64,000 bases of DNA from contig BCKK01000006.1 in NCBI GenBank assembly GCA_001600615.1, positions 124,001-188,000 of the forward strand, written 5' to 3'. A program made the position numbers and the translations under genes. Positions 22,501-32,578 of the stretch are shown here, piece after piece (within the stretch, counting starts at the first letter, position 1; each line of letters begins with the position of its first letter). The notes beneath the pieces were generated by a model, which was not told the origin of the DNA, searched no databases, and worked only from the letters and a program-made list of their open reading frames with translations. This DNA comes from Dioszegia crocea (Eukaryota; Basidiomycota; Tremellomycetes; Tremellales; Bulleribasidiaceae).

Positions 22501-23184
22501 GACCCCGGGGTGGAGCTGGAAATCAGCACCGGTCCCGGTCAAGTCACCTCCTACGTACCTGTTGAAAGATTCGTTCTAGACGGCCGCAGCGCTGCTCGAC
22601 AGCTTCCATATACCCCTTTGCTGGGCCACGCCGTTTGGCAGCTTCGACATAGGTACAGTCATTCCCATATTCCTGGCAATGTGCACATTCTACAGAATCA
22701 GCCATCAATCCAGCTTCATCCAAGAATCACTCACTACTCGTGCTCAGACTATTCATCGGACCATCACATTTGATCTTCTTCCGCCGACAGACATCACAAG
22801 CTCGCTAAATGCTCAGCCCCAAATCCCCGTGCTGACCCGACCAACATCACTCACCTGTATCTTCCGCCGTTTGGCCTCAGCTTCAGTTTCCACTCGCGTC
22901 TTACTCCCGCCCGCTGCAGATCCCATAAACGCAGGACTGGTCCTTCCTGAAGCAGGCATAGAGCTGGGGCCTGTACCCGGACTCCGACCGGCGGAATCTC
23001 CACCTATCCCCCATGTCAAAGGACCCATACCCTCTGCGCCCAGACCCCAGGTACGGGGATCTCGCCCTGCAGTCGTGGGCGTGCCATGACCGTTCTGCGA
23101 CTGTTTTGTAGCGACAGAATGAGGAGTGGTTTGGTGATGGGCGTGACCGAGGTCGTACAGACTATCGCTGCTGCCCCTGGACAT
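19563..23184 (-). CDS. Zn2Cys6 transcription factor with fungal_trans domain (XlnR/Ppr1-like layout)
   Basis: Nuclear regulator of about 1,100 residues. The disordered N-terminus ends in a basic stretch, KRRKIQ. The zinc cluster is CDVCRRKKIKCDGP then KCAHCQEYGNDC, with an intron just before it and another inside it. It is followed by RRGPAKGYMEAVEQRCGRLE, the linker and coiled coil common in this subfamily. The middle homology region includes GLGLRSAQEIGIHVRS, FWCLYHIDRVNCAAIGR and DFDADYPIPVDDEYW. The C-terminus is Gln/Pro/Gly-rich. A last intron after LFGANS joins to QGLWTPGPSQGG, and the protein ends GSGQAY at 19563. This spliced end is preferred over reading through, which gives an Arg/Trp-rich tail. 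Targets are unknown. Confidence 0.86.
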
Positions 23185-24322
23185 CTTCCAGTGAGAGTTT
23201 TGGAGTTGGGCGTGGAGCCTATAGGTAAGAGAGTGATGGGTGACGGCGCTCAGTAAAAACCAGAGGATTGAAAGGGGAGAAGTGGACTAGAATGGTGGCC
23301 GGTGAGACGCGGAGGACTTGGAGTCGATATGAAATTCCGGCAGCGGTTAGACGAAGCTCGGTGCCGAGGTCTCTAATGATGATACGAGTCCGTCGGCAGG
23401 CCGTCGGTCGATACGCCAGCGGAAAAAAGGGTGAGGCGGTGCCAAAGTAAGCACGACGCGCGAATGTAAGAAGGACAGAGGATGGATGAACGGCGCCCGT
23501 AGGATTGTCAGACCGAGTGATGATACACGAGGTGCAGTTGCGAAATTCGGCAAATGCTCAAAGGCTTTACGTGGTAGAGGGACAGTGATGCGGTATGCCC
23601 ATGCAGATGGCCGATGACCGAGTGGGAATTACCAGCTGAATTACCGCAAGCGCTGGCGTCCGCGGGCCTCCGCGGCATGAGTTAAGATCTGATATGAGAT
23701 CTTAGATCTCTTTGATAGATTGCAAGAAAGTCTCCGAGGTCGAGAAGCGGTGCACCGCGAGGGATGATTGTACAGATGCATAGCTGGAAAGGGAAGAGAA
23801 GAGTTGAAACTAGGACGGAGACTAGGAGCTATGACTACCTAGCTATAGATACGCCTGGCTACGATTTTCTAGCGATTTTGTAGTATCTACGACTACCAAG
23901 GGTACTGTCTATACTAGAGAAGGAGGAGTGGTAGGATAAGGTTGGATTGAGTTGATGTTTGGATGGAGTGGGATGAAGAGAGAGACAAAGAGGAAATACC
24001 CGACCTGAGCCCCGAGAAAAACCAGAAAAGAGACCGCCCCCTTTACGCCCCGCCTGTGCCGCCAACTAACCCTAACCTCAACATCCCGCGCCCGCTGCTG
24101 AATATCTTACAACCTATGGAAAACTATACGACACTACGAAGTTACCTACACGCGCTCCCTAGCTAGACGAGTTGGCCTCGGAAATATACCTACAAATCCT
24201 ATAAACACTGCCTACATCTACGTACCTACAACATACCTGCCTACACCGAAAGACTTCAGAAGAACTGCGAGGCGAATTGCGGGAGGAACCTATATCATCA
24301 GCTCAACTTCCCCTGGGTATTC
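23185..24322. other. Intergenic, regulator promoter and BQT4-like 3' flank
   Basis: 1.1 kb with no supportable gene. It contains a perfect 8-bp inverted repeat, TAAGATCT/AGATCTTA (23683-23690 and 23697-23704). The stretch 23780-24250 is AT-richer, with repeated short words such as CTACGA and CCTAC. It lies upstream of the minus-strand regulator and downstream of the minus-strand BQT4-like gene. Confidence 0.45.
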
Positions 24323-25643
24323 TCAAATAGCAGTCAGCACGCACGCGACAGCCCCCATGCCCAGTCCAAACATGACTGCGCCCCAGGCAATCTTCTGGCC
24401 GGCACCAGTGTCCGTCTCGGTCTTCTTGTTCCTCGCGATTACTCGCTCGGTAACGACTGCCGCGCCCGCCCCGCCTGACATCGCGATGCCCTCCTCATCA
24501 TCCTCAGCCACCCGCTTACGGCCGCGCGTATCGGCGGGAACGTCCACACCTTGATCTTCCAATGAACGACCAGATGCGCTAGCGAGCTCGAGCTGACGCT
24601 TGAGGTCAACGACAAGCTGCTTGGCCTGAGAGATCTGCTCGTCCATGTCGACAGTACCGGCCGGACCGGTGATGGTCGTGGTGGCTTCGACCGTGATGTG
24701 ACGGTCGTCATTGGCGGGCTGGACTCTGACGGGGGAGAGGTTTCGGGCTCGCTTGGCCGCTGGGGCAACGACGGTCGGGACTGATAGGGAAGGAACGGGT
24801 TTGCGCTCCTTGGCAATTTCGTCCGAGGCGATCTGGGATCGCTGGGATTTGCGGTAGACGACATTGGGGTCAGGGTGGGCTCGGGCAAGGGCCTGGAATG
24901 TAAGCTTAGTTCTCAGGAACGTCGATGAAAAAGCTTACGGTGATGAGATCCGTCAACTTGTAGGCGGGTGCAACGTAGATTGCAAGGTGGCGAGAGACCC
25001 TGAATGTCAGCACAGACACAAATGCGGCATAGAAACAAACTCACCATTGTCCAGCAAGTCGAACGGCGTCACAGTCTCGACCGCCATTCATGTTTCGGGT
25101 GTCGAAGCTGGAGCGGACCCAGTCCATCTCACGCCTCTCCTCCTCGTCGCTAGCGGCTGGGAACGCCACCTTGTACATGGTAGTAAGAGAGATGGCGTCG
25201 GTGTCGTATCGGCGTAGGATAAAGGCATGGTTGTTGCCGGGCTGAGATATGAGCTTGGGTTAATGCTTCAATGAACTGTGGATGATAATCTTACCGTAGG
25301 GACCTTGATCCGGCCCACGACAATCTCCCGTTCCTCACGAACGATAGTTTGGAACTTGACAATTGAGACTTCTTCGCTTACTACGATGGTCAGCTTGCAG
25401 AAAGCGAATGGCGTCACAAATGGTCAGCTTACACTCGCCAAGATACGGGTTCCTCTTCTCTTCAGGCAACCTAGGCCTGTTCTGGCTCTGAGGCAAAGGG
25501 GTCAGATCGAAGTCTGCCCTAGACGCGTCGACGGCGGATGACCGTGCGGCCGGAGCAGGTGCGTGACCCGAATAAGGGGGAGGAGGCATGGAGCGGAACG
25601 TCTGGAGCTCCGAGTCCATCGCTAGGCTGTACTCGTTTGACAT
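24323..25643 (-). CDS. Bqt4-like inner nuclear membrane protein with APSES/KilA-N-type domain
   Basis: In fission yeast Bqt4 anchors telomeres to the inner nuclear membrane. The order seen matches: a Pro-rich N-terminus (MSNEYSLAMDSELQTF); an APSES-like fold with VSIVKFQTIVREEREIVVGR, HAFILRRYDTDAISLTTMYK, EEERREMDWVRSSFDTR and AGQWVSRHLAIYVAPAY; a basic low-complexity region; a coiled coil (DEQISQAKQLVVDLKRQLEL); a KR-rich stretch; and a single C-terminal hydrophobic segment of about 20 residues (AVMFGLGMGAVACVLTAI) ending the protein. A C-terminal anchor on an APSES domain is characteristic of Bqt4 rather than of soluble Mbp1/Swi6 factors. Several short introns are modelled. The exact orthologue call is inference. 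The gene is divergent from MRT4. Confidence 0.78.
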
Positions 25644-26127
25644 GGTACTGAGGGGTGAAGGTATGTACGGCAGCTTGGGATGTTGAGGCGGGGGCGAAAG
25701 GGAGTTGAGCGATCGGGTTAGGATAGCCTTGGCGGATTGTTGAGTCGAAGTGATTTGCGAAGTCGAAGCTGTCGCTGATGCGCTGAGGTCTAGACTTCAG
25801 GAGGAGTATGATGCTTCTCTGAGTAGTCTGTGTGTATGTGTGAATGAGAGACAACAACACAGATGGCAGTCAGGTGAAACGCCTCCTCTCTCCTCTCGCC
25901 ACCCCCAGCACTATCCCCGCGGCGTTATCGACTGTGGCGCGTTTCAGCTTGGACCCAGCGGAGATGACCGCCTCATCTCCGACTAAGGTTCCGGGGCACT
26001 AGTCACACCAGTTGAAAATTTCCAAACCACCCTGTGCAACTTTTGGTCCAGTCTACACTCACACCAAGCCTTTACCACCCACACTCCATTCCCTTTCATA
26101 GACCTTACATCCTGACCACCAGTCACA
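25644..26127. other. Divergent promoter between BQT4-like gene and MRT4
   Basis: About 480 bases shared by two divergent genes. No coding capacity or strong motif recognised. Confidence 0.4.
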
Positions 26128-27012
26128 ATGCCCAAATCTAGACGCTCAAAAGTCACATCCCTCACAAAGACCCCATCGCGGTCTACCAAATCGGCCAAGC
26201 ACGCACTGTCGACCGAGATTCAGAATGAGATTGAAAAGTACGATCATGTCTGGTTGTTTAGCGTTGGAGATATGCGGAATGAGGGTCTGAAGGAGGTTAG
26301 GAGTCAGTGGAGGGGGACTGGAAGGCTCTTTTTGGCTAAAGGAAAGGTGATGCAGAAGGCGCTGGGAGAGGGTGAGGGGGGAGAGTACGCAGAGGGTTTG
26401 GGAGAAGTTAGCAAGGTGTGTCCCTTATTTACGTTGGACAGTGAGCCGTGCTGATAGTAACCAGCGGATAACAGGTCAAACAGGCCTTTTCCTCACTAGC
26501 TACCCACCTGTCGATACACTAGACTGGTTCTCATCCTTCTCCCGACCAGAATATGCCCGTCAAAACTTTATCTCAACCCGAACCATCACCCTTCCTGCCG
26601 GCCCCATTCTCACCCCCTTCTCTCCCGACGCAGCTACCGGTGACCCTTTCCCACACTCCATGGAACCGCAATTACGGACATTGGGACTTAAGACGACGCT
26701 CGTCAAGGGTGTGCCGAGTCTGATGGATGAGCATGTCCTTTGTAGGAAGGGAGAAAAGTTGACGAGTGAGAAGTGTAGGATTTTGAAGTTGCTAGGTGTG
26801 CAGATGGCTGTAAGTTTATACTCCCTTCAGAATTGGGCGAATCCCTCGCGCGACATGGAGTGCGATTCCATGGTGCTTTCGACTCTCTGCTGACAATACA
26901 GGAATTCCGTATACACCTAGGAAGCAGATGGACCAAAGGCGAGGGCTTCGTAGCAGGCAACGATGCTCCAGATGGTATCCCCGCCCAGGATGGCGGTATG
27001 GACGAGGACTAG
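26128..27012 (+). CDS. MRT4: Ribosome assembly factor Mrt4 (P0/uL10 paralogue)
   Basis: Nucleolar placeholder for ribosomal stalk protein P0 during 60S assembly. Typical sequence is visible: MPKSRRSKVTSLTKT start; EKYDHVWLFSVGDMRNEGLK; GRLFLAKGKVMQKALG; GLFLTSYPPVDTLDWF; LPAGPILTPF; PQLRTLGLKTTLVKGVPSL; EKCRILKLLGVQMAEFRI. Three exons; the first intron 26416-26464 has a GTGTGT donor and joins SK to RITGQTG. The second joins QMA to EFRIHLGSRW. It ends DGGMDED with no acidic P0 stalk tail, as expected for Mrt4. Length (about 255 residues) is close to the family norm. Confidence 0.93.
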
Positions 27013-27383
27013 TATCAGACTCTTGCAAATTCCATACACACATTTCTCTTATATCTCCTTCTGGGCCCGTGCTTTAGGAACCTTCATGTAATGATCTTAC
27101 GCCGTGTACAGCTTGGTTCAGATGTTAATGGCCATGCTCAAGTCCAACGTTCAGCCTTGCCTTCATTCATACCTTTGGCAGCCCTCTTAATCTTACAACA
27201 CCCAAATACAATCGTTCCCAGCGGCCCGTGGCCCTCATCTTCACGCCTAGCTCAGCCCGGTACTTCAAGACCCAAGACCCCACTCCTCATGACCTACGCC
27301 TCGCCCTCCTACATCTCCAGCTAGCCCACCAGTCTACACCGCCCCAACCCTTACTCCCACCCATCCCTTCCCCCAGCTCAAAA
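27013..27383. other. Convergent 3' intergenic region
   Basis: About 370 bases between MRT4 and the minus-strand SFP1-like gene. It should hold both 3' UTRs. No gene seen. Confidence 0.4.
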
Positions 27384-29288
27384 TCACCCGGCCAACTTGC
27401 CCGCCTCCAGCGCACCCGCCGGCAAGCCCATCTCCGCCACATTCCCATGCCCACTATTGATACTTCGTGTCAAATGATATTTGAGCCCATTGGCCTGCTT
27501 GTAGACCTTACCGCACCCCTCGATAGGGCACGGGAACTTCTTCTCAACTTCCCCACCTCCACCCCCTCCGCCGCCTTCTTCCCCACTCGCACCGTCTTCC
27601 CCGGCCTCTGCAGCGCGCCGGGCCTGCGCCTGCCTATCGGCTTTCCTCTGTGCTTTTCGCGCCGCACGCGCATCGAGCTCTTCTTGGCTTAATGGGTGCT
27701 TGACGCCTGATCCTGACGGTAAAGGTGTCGAAGCCCGAGATGGACCTTGGGAAGGGGGAAGGGATGAATATCCGCCATTCTGATTATTCGCCGGTAAAGG
27801 TGTCATAGGCCGTGGGAACTGCTGCGATGGGGATGTCTGTTGATGTAGAGAGTTCTGATGAAGTTGGTGTTGAAGTATTTGTGAATTTTGTAATGTCGCT
27901 TGTTGTCCTCCTCCTTGACCCTGACCTTGGCTTAGCCCTCCAGCTGGCATGGTCAATAACGAAGGTGGTATCCCCGTCGTTCCCGCATAAACCGGCTTGA
28001 ATGCCGAAGCCCAGGGTGAATGCTGTGCAGCACTAGGCTGTATCCCGAACCCTCCACCGCCAAACCCACCACCGGCGCCTACACCCTGTACATACCCCAT
28101 TCCACCGTTAAGTACGGGCTGACGCATCGCCGTCGTCGTTGCACTGGTGTTGGACCCAGACGCATCATCGTCCATCTCAATATCCATCATGCCGGGCGGG
28201 GCCGGAGCGTCACCTGCCCCACCCGGACTGCGCAACCCGCGCGGCTGGGCAGGCTGTACAGAAGAAACGGACGGGTTCGGCATGGTGAATGATGGTCTAG
28301 GATAGCCGGGCGGTGCCTGTGCCGCTGACAGAGCCGCAAAGCGCGCATCAGGCGACAGGTTGGCGTGTTCTTCTTCGTAACTAACAATCAGCCCAATCCC
28401 TTCGATGGCAACTTACTGTTCGAGCAACTCATGCAGACCGTTCAATTGCCGCCCGCAGCAGCTAAAATCCTTGACGTATCTCGCCTCTAATTCTCTATCT
28501 CTCTCTCTTCCGAAACTCTGGCCCATCTGTCCCAAACTGCCCACAAAGCTCCCAGCGCCCATACCGCCCCATGATCCCATATAGGCATTCCCACCTATGC
28601 TCGTTCCGGCGCCATAGGATCCTGAGCCTGCCGCAGGCTGATAGTGGCCCCAGGAGCCCCACGAGGGTGGAGAGATGGACATGGCCAGACCGCCATCTAC
28701 CGCGCCTGTGCCTGGCCCGCCTGGATCGTCTGCCGAGCCTGAAGAGACGGACGAGCCGATACCTAATTGCCCTGGCGATGGGTCGAACGATGATGGATGG
28801 GTCGAAGTGGGCGGTGGAGATGGCATGACCTTTCTATATGAGATCAGCATAATCCCTAGGCTTGGCTTAAACACTACTGACCCGTTGACACCCTTCAGAT
28901 CAATCGGACTACTAGCCCCACCAGCCGTCATGCCCATACCCACTCCATACCCGAACCCCCCTCCCATCCGTCCTCCCGCCCACTGTCCCGCCTGGCCCTG
29001 CGCGCTACCCTGGTCCTGCCCCTGCCCATAACTCCCAAAGTCCATCATGCTACTACTGCGCGCAACAGGTCCCTGCACAGGGGAAGTAGGTACCGGTGTC
29101 GACGCTCCAGATTGCGCCATCCGCATAGAGCCCGGACCATAGTTCCGATTAGGATTTAGATTGAAATGAGCTGGCAGGCCCGATGCCTGTGCCTGCGCTT
29201 GCTGCTGTGAAGACGCAGGATAGCCGTATGATACTGATGGAGCCGAAGGCGTCGATGGTGTTAATTGTGGAGAGTAGAATGCTGGCAT
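27384..29288 (-). CDS. SFP1-like C2H2 zinc-finger transcription factor
   Basis: Sfp1-type regulators control ribosome biogenesis genes and cell size in yeast. Two spaced finger motifs fit that family. The first is RYVKDFSCCGRQL followed by LHELLEHYEEEH, split by an intron at the histidine codon. The C-terminal one is FPCPIEGCGKVYKQANGLKY followed by HLTRSINSGHG. The rest is low-complexity Gly/Gln/Ser/Pro. An intron with a GTCAGT donor joins KGVNG to KVMPSPPP. The conservative start is ATG 29286-29288 (MPAFYSPQLTP). The same frame stays open upstream without an ATG to a TAG at 29445-29447, beyond which an 88-codon frame with ATG 29712 lies in phase. The protein could therefore be longer. Ends EAGKLAG. 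Confidence 0.72.
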
Positions 29289-29444
29289 GATGAATGAGAG
29301 ATGGGGCTTGGACGCCGTACCAGGGCTGTCGGGTGGCGTATACACAGTATGGGTGATATCTGGGTGTCCTCGGATGGCCGATAGGGCGGCTCTGGACAAT
29401 TGCCAGCGGGCACCTCGGAGTCTGATGCGATAAGAGCCCAGGAG

Positions 29445-29712
29445 CTATATGCCGCCGGGATCGCTCGCGCCGAGATAGCCGGTATCTATTGACGAGGGGG
29501 AGGAGCGGCTGTCTCGATATGGCTCAAGAATGGCAGGATCTGTGCTGGCGTTGTGCCTTGCTGCTGGAAGGTGGCTCGGGAGTGGTGTGCGTGCTGAGGG
29601 ATAGCCTGGGGATGTGTTGATGTTGCAGTCAGTGTTGCCAGTGCATGACGCTGGTGTGTGTCTGGCTGGCAGGCTAGCTTCCCCGCTGTGGCTTGGGGCT
29701 GAGGCGGACATG
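29445..29712 (-). other. 88-codon upstream open frame in phase with the SFP1-like gene
   Basis: On the minus strand an ATG at 29712 opens MSASAPSHSGEASLPARHT... and stops at TAG 29445-29447 (ASDPGGI then stop). The frame downstream of this TAG is the SFP1-like frame. I found no canonical donor that would splice the stop out. Options are an upstream ORF in a long leader, a true N-terminus interrupted by a nonsense change or sequence error, or stop-codon readthrough. Composition (Ser/Pro/His) is uninformative. Confidence 0.35.
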
Positions 29713-29980
29713 GCCGCTATCTCCCTCCCTCCCTCGCTTCCGGCGGAACGATGCGGTCGTGTCTCGGTCCTCGGCGTCGCCAGCAATTGCTGATATATAC
29801 AGCCCGAGTGTAGATTAGAAAGCATTCCTCTGTCGCAGCTCATATATAGGCCAACAAGTTGGAAACTCTAGGTTCTCTTACAACAAAAACGCAAACATTG
29901 CCCGATTGTCCACATCGCCTGCCAAGCATCTCACTCAACCCCGACGCTACCGACCTCTCCCTCCCTTTTCACCACCTACA
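29713..29980. promoter_or_regulatory. Divergent promoter, SFP1-like gene and first tandem paralogue; CTCGG elements
   Basis: The stretch 29763-29779 reads CTCGGTCCTCGGCGTCG, two CTCGG cores seven bases apart. The 11-mer CCTCGGCGTCG (29769-29779) recurs exactly at 30755-30765 upstream of the second paralogue. It lies 212 bases before the ATG at 29981. Confidence 0.4.
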
Positions 29981-30448
29981 ATGCCCCTCTCTTTCCTCCT
30001 GATCGGAATAGCATGGGAAGAGATCTCGACCCTAGTCGGAGCCGAAAAGGCCCCGGGGATGATTGAAATGGTCAAGGGCGCAATCGCAAAAGATGAAGCA
30101 CGCTTTATCGCCTTGGGGCTGAAGTATGAGTTTGTCCCATATGGCTCTTCGGAGGATATGGGCCGATTGGAGAGCATGTTGAAGGAGAAGAAATATGATG
30201 GGGTGTGTATGTAAGTGAACTCTCTATCTTTTACCGAATTGAAGCTGCAAAGGACTGACTATTGTAGCGGGTTCGGTATTCGAGGAACTAAAGATTTCAC
30301 CGCACTGTTTGAACGACTCGTCAATACCATTTCGACAACTCTTCCATCGGCTAGATTGCTCTTCAATGTGTCGCCGGATGGTACGCTCGATGCTGCTAGG
30401 AGGCAATTCCCCGACATTCCCCAGGCGAAGGCGGAGGCGGCGGAATGA
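29981..30448 (+). CDS. Tandem small protein family, copy 1 (unknown function)
   Basis: Two exons (29981-30210, 30268-30448) encode 136 residues. The intron 30211-30267 interrupts the isoleucine codon of GVCIGFG. It starts MPLSFLLIGIAWEEISTLVG, a hydrophobic strand then helix that looks like an alpha/beta (Rossmann-like) fold rather than a signal peptide. Other blocks are MVKGAIAKDEARF, SEDMGRLESMLKEKKYDGVC, IGFGIRGTKDFTALFERLVN and TLPSARLLFNVSPDGTLDAA. The last three are shared nearly unchanged with two downstream copies. I do not recognise a named family; a small cytosolic ligand-binding or enzyme-like protein is only a guess. The tail PQAKAEAAE is unique to this copy. Confidence 0.82.
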
Positions 30449-30999
30449 CCGGACTCCTCCCTTCCGCACAGCCACCTTCCCCCTTGCACCCTGCTGTAGC
30501 ATTGTACACTAGAAAGTATGTCTTGCAGGCGTTTGGATCAGGTCAATGTCATTCGGGTCTTGTTGATGATAGCCGTGATGAACATAGCATTGCGCGATGT
30601 ATGGATGTAGGCTGCAGAAGCCGCAATAGGTCGCAGTGCCTGAATTTGAGGATCGGAATTTCTATAACGCCGTAAATCTCCGTACACAAATGCTAGCAAT
30701 CTTGTAGGCCGCCTCAGGCCGCTTCAGGCCGGATTTCTGCCTCGGCCATCGGCCCCTCGGCGTCGGCTTAAGTCCTTGACCATACCGCATGCATGATCAT
30801 CATGGTATTGCCCTCCGCCTGTAGATGAGCAGCGAATCTCTGGATTCTCAAAGCTACGCCTTCACTTCAGACTCCATTGTCCCGAAGACAGTGCTCAAAG
30901 CCGTCCAACTGCCTCGGTCCGACCCACCCTCCCGTCCAAATCACCTCCACCCAGCCTAAACCTTGCCCATCACTCCCCAGCCGTCTTCACCCACGCGCA
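30449..30999 (+). promoter_or_regulatory. Promoter of tandem copy 2 with GGCC/CTCGG repeats
   Basis: This region contains three AGGCCG words at exact 10-base steps (30706, 30716, 30726). A run of CTCGGCC, ATCGGCC and CCTCGGCGTCG follows (30741-30765). The latter 11-mer is also upstream of copy 1. CGG-type words at helical spacing resemble binding sites of zinc-cluster proteins, which is an inference. Confidence 0.42.
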
Positions 31000-31478
31000 A
31001 TGCCCCTCTCTTTCCTCCTAATAGGCGCCTCCTCCGAGGAGATCGGCCAAATCCTCGGCGCTGAGAAGGCACAGGGAATGATGCAGATGGTGAAAGCTGC
31101 GATCGCCAAGGACCGAGCGCGCTTTGTGGAACTGGGATTGGGGTATGAGTTCATCCAGTATGGCTCTGAGGAGGACATGGGGCGATTAGAGGCCTTGCTA
31201 CAGGAGAAGAAGTATGATGGAGTGTGTATGTAAGTCCGCTCATCACCTCCTTGAATCCTACCGCTGCATGTTAGTCGACGAAGTAAGTGAGCCTTGCTGA
31301 TCTGTAGAGTGGGTTTGGCATTCGGAGCACCAAAGAGTTGACTCCATTATTCGAACGACTCGTCAATACCATTTCGACCACACTCCCGTCGGCTAAATTG
31401 CTCTTCAACGTCACACCGGACGGTACCCTTGATGCAGCCAGGAGACAGTTTCCAGAGATTGCGCCAACGGCAGAATGA
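31000..31478 (+). CDS. Tandem small protein family, copy 2 (unknown function)
   Basis: Two exons (31000-31229, 31310-31478) encode 132 residues. The intron sits in the same isoleucine codon as in copies 1 and 3. The acceptor that preserves the frame is AGAG at 31306-31309, two bases after a TAG that would break it. Sequence blocks: MPLSFLLIGASSEEIGQILG, MVKAAIAKDRARF, EEDMGRLEALLQEKKYDGVC, GFGIRSTKELTPLFERLVN, TLPSAKLLFNVTPDGTLDAA. It is closer to copy 1 than to copy 3, so it likely arose from a recent duplication. Function unknown. Confidence 0.82.
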
Positions 31479-32126
31479 GTGCACGTCCCATTCGAGATCG
31501 TTGTGCCTCGGTGTAGGCTCGGTGTAGTCGCAGATTGAAGAGCATTATGCATTGTCATACCATTGTGCAGCCTGGAATGGACAGCTAGACTGCTTGCTGT
31601 GATGTTGAGACAGAGAGACAGAACGCTTGGTCCCCAAGCCACCCGAGGCTCCGGCCCTCGGCCTCGGCCGAAGAACGCACAGACTGGTACAAGTAAGCCG
31701 AGGCAACCTCTCCTCGACATACAATAATACCGTGTACTACGTCAAGCACAGCCGGAGACCGACCGCCATGTTGTTATGTACACCGGCCACCATGTGAGCA
31801 CAATCACCGAGGACCGGACCTCAACGCTCAAGCTCCGGTATCAATCACATATTGACGACCAGCAGTCTGGTTGTCGCCGAGTTGCCAATGAGGCCGAGTT
31901 GCCCAGTACATACCATCTCTTTCCCGAGGCCGAGCCTTTCCAGCCCTGCCTATATAAAGGCGAGTGCTTCACCCTCAACGCATCAGACAAGGTCTACCCA
32001 TCATCCTAAGCAACATCCCCCAGCTTTCCTGCCCCGCACACCTTTCACCCCCAGTCAAACCACATCACCACCCTCCAACCACCCTACCGGCCCTTCGACC
32101 TCCACACCGCATAACCACATCCCAAC
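31479..32126 (+). promoter_or_regulatory. Promoter of tandem copy 3: CTCGGCCTCGG elements, direct repeat and TATA box
   Basis: The 11-mer CTCGGCCTCGG occurs on the plus strand at 31657-31667 and inverted at 31924-31934. GCCGAGTTGCC is repeated directly at 31876-31886 and 31893-31903, a 17-base step. A strong TATA box, TATATAAAGG, is at 31951-31960, about 175 bases before the ATG. A CT/CCA-rich leader follows. The layout looks like an inducible promoter. Confidence 0.5.
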
Positions 32127-32578
32127 ATGTCCACTCCCCGCTCCTTCCTACTCATCGGCATAGCAATGAAAGAGCTGGCCTCAATGGTCGGGCCCGAAAA
32201 AGCAGCCGGTATGGCACAGATGATCTCGGCTGGGATCAAGCGTGACGCAGCCAACTTTGAAGCTGCAGGTCTGGAGGTTGACCATTTATCAGTGGAGGCG
32301 AACGAGGGGATGGAGGGTGTCGAAGCCAAATTGAAGGAGAAGGAGTATAGTGGGGTCTGCATGTGAGTATTGAGTGTCCTTAGCGCATAGACGAAACAAG
32401 GAAGGCACTGACGAATCTTAGCGGTTTTGGGCTACGAAGCCATCAAGCCTTTACCCCACTCTTTGAGCGATTAGTCAATACTGTTCGCACCACTTCCCCA
32501 TCTGCTATATTGCTCTTCAACACTACTCCGGACTCATCGCTTGAGGCAGTCAAGAGGTGGTTCCCCGATATCGCTTGA
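32127..32578 (+). CDS. Tandem small protein family, copy 3 (unknown function)
   Basis: Two exons (32127-32362, 32422-32578) encode 130 residues, again with the intron inside the isoleucine codon of GVCIGFG. It starts MSTPRSFLLIGIAMKELASM. Shared blocks are GPEKAAGMAQMISAGIKRDA, EGVEAKLKEKEYSGVC, GFGLRSHQAFTPLFERLVN and SAILLFNTTPDSSLEAVKRW. It is the most diverged of the three, mainly in the middle (LEVDHLSVEANEG). It has the strongest TATA promoter of the set. Function unknown. Confidence 0.82.

Noticed and set aside
24066..24077. CTAACCCTAACC, telomere-like units
   Set aside because: Only two units, inside a gene-dense region; too short to be a telomeric remnant.
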